A stretch of DNA of 64,000 nt, from assembly GCA_029747015.1 (NCBI GenBank), contig JAKOGI010000427.1, forward strand, positions 206,001 through 270,000, given 5' to 3'. The first letter of the stretch is position 1. Each line of letters begins with the position of its first letter. The DNA is from Carnegiea gigantea (lineage: Eukaryota > Streptophyta > Magnoliopsida > Caryophyllales > Cactaceae). The notes under the pieces are model-generated. The model did no database searches. It was not told the DNA's origin and saw nothing but the letters and a program-made list of their open reading frames with translations. Shown piece by piece: positions 59,024-64,000 of this stretch. A program made the position numbers and the translations under genes.

Positions 59024-59028
59024 TTCTA
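59024..59028. repeat. Putative target-site duplication TTCTA, left copy
   Basis: Five bases before the chromovirus LTR. The partner would lie right of the window and cannot be checked here. Confidence 0.45.
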
Positions 59029-61706
59029 TGTAACGCCCCAAACGTACATGATTCATTGCCTGCATTCATCTGCTTAAGGTTATCAATAAGGTACAATAAT
59101 TCAATGAACGGGGTGTTACCGTCGTCCATGAAGGACAAGGCTTCCATTAAACATGAGAACTTGCCATAACCTAAAGGTTACCCCATAATAGGGTATACAC
59201 CATCATAAACACCCAAACCATTTAGTTATACACAAGAAGGTTCTTACATCCCAAGGATAATACCAACTTACATAACTCGGTTTAGGAATACAGTCGCAAC
59301 ATCAAAATACATAATTTAACTTAAATATACATTAGGCACTCCAAAATACATCAAAATACATCACAATATGCCAAGATAGCATCTTAGCTCTCCCACACCG
59401 TCAACCACATGAATGGTTCTGTCTCATTTATCACCTTCGGCCTGCCTGCCCGCCTCAGGGCGGTTCACTGAACATTTTCCTAAAATAAAATATAAAAATA
59501 CTTCGAACTGTAAGCCAAAGCTCAGTACATGCATCCCTGTACTGTTAAAGGTTCACTAAAAAGTTATTTAGGGCTCGCTTGCAATTCATTTTAAGTGGAA
59601 ACAGGGAATGAGATGCATATAAAACTGCATTACTAATTATTATCTGTTAGTGCACCCTCAGTAACTGTTACGATCTGCGAATAGGTATACACCTGCCAAG
59701 CCGACCGAGGGACCTGGCCTGAAGCCGCATGGGTAACTAGAGGGCAATGTCCTGTAACTGATAACTGACGGGGTCACTAATTATGTGATGAAGCACTGAT
59801 TAAAATGATTCATTGAATGTGCTTACCAAAATATTATGACTTTGATAAATACATGCTAATTACTAAAGATACAGGCAATGAACGTACCTGGAAGTTTTAA
59901 ATGTTAGTTCACAGAGGAATGAGATGCACTGAAGTGAAGAAAATGAAAGCTTAGGCCTTGATTCTGCTCAAAAGTTCATTACAGGAACATGAGGTCAGAA
60001 ACGATCTTGTTTTTATAATGGATAATTTTAAATAAAACTAGGTTATAAAGAACTTTTACACATCAGTTCAATGATTAACCGAAATGATGACGATATAAAT
60101 CATAGAAATATGATTTAAGACATGGTAGCAAGTTTAGATCATAAGGGTTTGAAAGGAGGGTACGGGAAGAATAATCTACAACTTATAGTCCCGACCTCAA
60201 AATGAGACATAAGACCCCAATATAAATAGCTTAGGAAGGCCTCTAAAACTTTCATCAAGGACACAAAACATGATTCCCATGCTAGGGTTCTCAAAATGGG
60301 GCTAGAACACCAACATGTCAGTTTTAAGCCCACCCTGTATAGGTTCGGTAAAATGACCATAACTTTCTTCACAGACCTCGGATTAATGCGATTCAAGAGC
60401 CATTTTGAAGCCAACATACTGACCTATCTACCCATCAAAAATCAGAATTTGTGGATGGGCCAATCATTACCAGTTTCATTTCAAAGACTGTCCTGTTTTT
60501 CTGAAAATTCCAGCAGCACTGATTTAGTGTTTTCCTTCACTTATTACCCCAATCCTCAACTCAAACTCTTTCTTAAGAGTATGTAAATACACTTTGGTAC
60601 ATAACAACATCATACACAAACATCATACATGATTCCTCTTCATATTCATATCAAATAAAACTCCTTTTCTAGTCACATATACACACACACCTCAAATTTA
60701 CTCTTAGTTGATTCAAATCTTGCATTTTGAACAAAACCCTAACTTTGGGTCACTTTGAACTCACTTCCAACTTTTCAAAACACCATAAACAACATGACAA
60801 CTTCAATATATCAAGAGATAAACAAAAACAAGGATAGATCAATCACTAAACAACACTTGAACAAGAAGCTTGCATGATTAAGATGAAACCCTAACCCTAA
60901 CCTCAACCTCATCCAATTTCAACTCCAACATAATCCATCAACTAGATGATTCTTAATACCATAAAAACCAACATAATCCATCACTAAAACAACCAAAATA
61001 AGAAACAAAACCAACAAGATCAAGAATCAAAACCAAAAATCAGCATAGGAGGTGAAAAGAATAATCACGTTGAGCTTAAAGAGAAGTAGAAATGATGCTT
61101 GGTGCTTGAAGGAGGGAGAGGGATGGTTGGGGTGATGAGTGGTGGTTGTTTGGTGGCTGAAAATGGGGATGGGGCTGCTGTCTAGGTGCTAGACGTGTGC
61201 AAGAGAGAAGGAGGAGAGAAATAGGAGAGAGAAAGTGTCTTGAAAACTTGGTTTAAAATGCAACAAAAATGAAAATTTTACAATTTATATTTACATATTT
61301 ACTTAGCTGCAAATTAAAGTAGAAAAGTCAAAAATATCAAGCTTGATTAAGGCTTAATTAAGAGGGTTTAGCTAAATAAATACAGATCAAGTCTTGTTGC
61401 GTCGCAAACGGCCCTAAACGGGCTCGGGTTTAGAGAAAGAACTGAAACCGAGTGCGTTTGCGAATTTTTTTTTTCAAAGTTTGAGATTAAATGATTTTAG
61501 TGTCATGAAAAAGAATTAAATCGTTAAATTCGTAAAATATCAAGGCCTAAATCAATTTAAAACAAAACCTATGAATTGCAAAGTGAGGGCCTAGCGAGAA
61601 ATGTCCAAATGGGAATAACAAAAAGAGATGATGTAAATGAAATGAAATTAATCCTTTGGATTAATGAAATGAAATGAATAACATAATTTAGGGTTGGACT
61701 ATTACA
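59029..61706 (-). repeat. 3' LTR of the chromovirus
   Basis: 2678 bp. On the minus strand it starts TGTAATAGTCC and ends TTTGGGGCGTTACA. A long LTR is usual in the Tekay/Del clade. Related to the LTR at 37358. Confidence 0.85.
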
Positions 61707-61708
61707 GT

Positions 61709-61722
61709 CTTCCCCCCTTAAA
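61709..61722 (-). other. Polypurine tract of the chromovirus
   Basis: The reverse strand reads TTTAAGGGGGGAAG, two bases before the LTR start. It overlaps the last codons of pol. Confidence 0.85.
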
Positions 61723-63178
61723 AAGTTTCGTCCTCGAAACTAACGAATTTCACCATATCATGCAGGATTACCTCGAATAAATGTGGATATGCAGTTCTCA
61801 TAACCTCTTCGGTCTCCCAGGTGGCTTCTTGGGAGGTGTGGTTTGACCAGAGTACTTTGACCAATGGTGTCTGCTTGTTGCGCAGTTGTTTAATCCTGTG
61901 ATCTAGTATTTGAACAGGACGCTCCTCATATACTAGATCTTCAGCGATATCGATAAGTTCAGATACAATGGTATGGTCTGGATCTGGAATATATTTCTTA
62001 AGCTGAGAGACATGGAACATGTTATGTACGTGCTCAAGTTCTATAGGCAGAGCTAGCCGATAAGCTACAGGATTCAACTTTTCGATGATTTCATAAGGTC
62101 CAATGTACCTTAGACTCAATTTGCCCCGCACTCCGAACCTTTTGATGCCTTTGGTTGGTGAGACTTTCAGAAAAACTTTATCGCCTACTTGAAACTCCAG
62201 AGGCCTTCTTCTTTTGTCTGCATAACCATTTTGTCGACTTTGGGCGACCCTGATATGTTCCCAAATTTTTCTTATTGTTTCAGTGGTCTCTTGAATCATT
62301 TCAGGACCTATAATCAATGACTCATCCAAATCACTCCAGCACAACGGGGTTCTACATTTCCTCCCGTATAAAGCCTCAAATGGGGCCATCTTGATAGTGG
62401 ATTGATAGCTGTTGTTGTAAGAGAATTCCACTAAAGGCAAGTCATCTTCCCACTTCCCTTGAAACTCCAATAGACAAGCTCTTAGCATGTCTTCCAAAAT
62501 TTGATTCACCCTTTCAGTTTGTCCATCTGTTTCTGGGTGGTAGGAACTACTAAAGCTTAGTTTGGTCCCAAAGGCTTTTTGAAGCAATTGCCAGAAATGT
62601 GCTTGGAATCTTTGATCCCTGTCTGAAGCTATGTCTAAAGGGATCCCATGTAGATGGACTATCTCCTTGACATACAGTTGGGCTAATTTTTCAACTCCCC
62701 AAGTATCCTTGATGGGTAGGAAATGAGCTGACTTTGTGAGTCGATCAACTATGACCCAGATAGCATTCTTTTTCGAGGCAGCAAGCGGTAAACCCATAAT
62801 AAAGTCCATCGAGATCAAATCCCACTTCCAAGTGGGAATTTCTAAGGGTCATAGTTCACCCACAGGACGTTGATGCTCCGCTTTAACTTTCTGACAAATT
62901 AGACACTTATCCACATATTCTGCAACGTCCTTCTTCAAATTATTCCACCAAAAATATTGTCTCAAATCTCTGTACATCTTGGTGCCTCGTGGATACACGG
63001 AATAATGAGTATTGTGAGCCTCTTCCAGGATCTGCTTTCTTAATTCCCCATTTTTGGGCACACATAGGCGATTCTGGAACCTCAGAGTCCCATCCTCGTG
63101 TACTACAAATCCCAGAGACTTTCCTTTCTCTAAATTTTGCTTTATTCTTTGAAGTTCGGGATCACTTTCCTGGTTCAG
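61718..63178 (-). pseudogene. pol: Chromovirus integrase with chromodomain
   Basis: Integrase joins element DNA to the chromosome, and the chromodomain directs it to marked chromatin. The zinc-finger part (63061-62849) has KMYRDLRQYFWW and CLICQKVKAEHQ with Cys-X2-Cys, while the second His seems to be Tyr (YSVYPRG). An in-frame TGA (62851-62849) separates it from the core. The core has the three acidic residues in [19 protein letters not shown] and GQTERVNQ, a GPY module ([20 protein letters not shown]), and at the C-terminus the chromodomain ([39 protein letters not shown]). Frame open for 366 codons after the stop. The linker up to RNase H is also in frame and begins after another TGA at 63179-63181. 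Confidence 0.9.
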
Positions 63179-63721
63179 TCAAATTTCTTCCCCTAAGGAA
63201 GGCTGTACAGTGAGTGCTAATAATCGAGCCTTCGTTTGCCCGTGGGACACCAATTGAATCCCAAAGTCCTCAAGTTCTCTTAAGAGATTCAATTGAGTAA
63301 TCACCACAGGGTTCGGGCTATGTTGTACCTTCCTACTTAGGGCATCCACCACCACATTTGCTTTACCAGGGTGATATTGAATTTGCAAATTATAATCTTT
63401 AAGCAACTCAAGCCAACGCCGTTGCCTCAAGTTGAGCTCATTCTGGGTGAAGATATACTTTAGACTTTGATGATCAGTATAGATCTTGCACGATACCCCA
63501 TATAAATAATGTCTCCAGATTTTCAATGCAAAGACCACAGCTACTAATTCCAGGTCATGAGTAGGGTAGTTTTTCTCATATGGCTTGAGTTGTCGAGAGG
63601 CATAAGCTACTACTTTGTTCTCCTGCATCTGTACACATCCCAAACCATTCTTCGAAGCGTCACTATAAACTGTATACTCCTTTCCTTCCATTGGTAACGT
63701 TAGGATTAGGGCGGTAGTTAG
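63179..63721 (-). pseudogene. pol: Chromovirus RNase H
   Basis: Degrades the RNA strand during reverse transcription. A 170-codon frame with [46 protein letters not shown] and [16 protein letters not shown]. The acidic catalytic residues (Asp in YSDAS, Glu in HDLEL, Asp in YTDHQ, Asp in VDALS) are all present. The usual Ala before DALSR is Val. Bounded by in-frame TGA codons on both sides (63179-63181 and the one just below 63725). Confidence 0.9.
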
Positions 63722-64000
63722 TCACCGTCTTAGCTCTTGGAAAGCTTTCTCACACCTTTCAGTCCACTCAAACTTATTCACCTTCTTCAGTAGATTGGTC
63801 AATGGTGAAGCTATTTTCGAAAAGTCCTTGACGAACCTTCGATAATAACCTGCTAAACCCAGAAAGCTTCTAATTTCAGTGACATTGGTAGGCCTTGGCC
63901 ATTCTGTGATTGCTTTCACCTTTTGGGGGTCAACTTTAATTCCTTCTTTGGTAATTATATGCCCCAAAAATACAACTTCCTCCAACCAAAATTCACATTT
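63722..64000 (-). pseudogene. pol: Chromovirus reverse transcriptase, C-terminal part
   Basis: The visible end reads [57 protein letters not shown] and [13 protein letters not shown], the thumb and connection segments. The catalytic Tyr-X-Asp-Asp box is outside the window. The frame is open to the window edge and closes with TGA at 63722-63724. Confidence 0.9.

Larger units (their letters stand above)
51845..59028 (+). mobile_element. Athila-like element B, non-autonomous, interrupted by a chromovirus
   Basis: LTR (51845-53100), primer site, gag (53263-54230), linker, protease (54657-55514), RNase H stub (55584-55770), third ORF (56401-57690) and 3' noncoding region up to 59028. As in the minus copy, reverse transcriptase and integrase are missing. 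The 3' LTR is not in the window because the chromovirus LTR begins at 59029. The five bases before the insertion, TTCTA, are the expected target duplication. Confidence 0.75.
59029..64000 (-). mobile_element. Tekay/Del-type chromovirus (Ty3/gypsy), 3' part
   Basis: 3' LTR at 59029-61706, polypurine tract, then pol read on the minus strand to the window end: chromodomain and integrase, RNase H and the end of reverse transcriptase. The order reverse transcriptase, RNase H, integrase defines Ty3/gypsy, and the chromodomain after integrase defines chromoviruses. The remaining pol, gag and 5' LTR are outside. Three in-frame TGA codons break pol. Confidence 0.9.

Overview
The window is plant nuclear DNA made almost entirely of LTR retrotransposons nested inside one another. 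The families, the tRNA primer sites, the very long LTRs and the AT-rich spacers point to a flowering plant, probably a eudicot, with a large repeat-rich genome. I see no host gene I can name. Only one long retrotransposon reading frame is intact, the pol of a Ty1/copia element.

Layout, left half. An outer minus-strand Ty3/gypsy element has an LTR at 37358 to about 39155 and a degraded tRNA-Met primer site. It seems to be split by an Athila-like Ty3/gypsy element on the minus strand (about 2729-36013: 5' LTR 34860-36013, 3' LTR 2729-3822). That Athila-like element is itself split twice. A young SIRE-type copia element (4070-14664, perfect 5-bp target duplication TTGGC) sits in its 3' noncoding region. 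A minus-strand element with 3.8-kb LTRs and no coding capacity (16951-31005, a LARD) sits inside its third ORF, leaving the two halves of that ORF at 31006-31450 and 16340-16948. The LARD carries a probable solo LTR (21777-25563) that contains a 60-bp tandem array.

Layout, right half. A decayed plus-strand Tat-type gypsy element (about 40226-43310) is followed by an AT-rich stretch with SINE-like and LINE fragments and one unrecognised 190-codon ORF (48898-49470). Next come two nested plus-strand Athila-like elements. Element A starts at 49471 and is cut in gag at 51844. Element B runs from 51845 and is cut at 59028. The cut in B is the 3' LTR of a minus-strand Tekay/Del-type chromovirus (59029 to beyond 64000), whose integrase, chromodomain, RNase H and reverse transcriptase end are visible.

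How the parts relate. The two Athila-like copies that can be followed past the protease (minus copy and copy B) have the same reduced layout: gag, protease, a stub of RNase H, then the third ORF. Reverse transcriptase and integrase are missing from both. This suggests a non-autonomous family that spread after the loss, using enzymes supplied by another element. The LARD depends on partners in the same way. By eye, LTR divergence is about 1 percent for the copia element and 7-8 percent in a sample of the LARD LTRs, which fits the nesting order.
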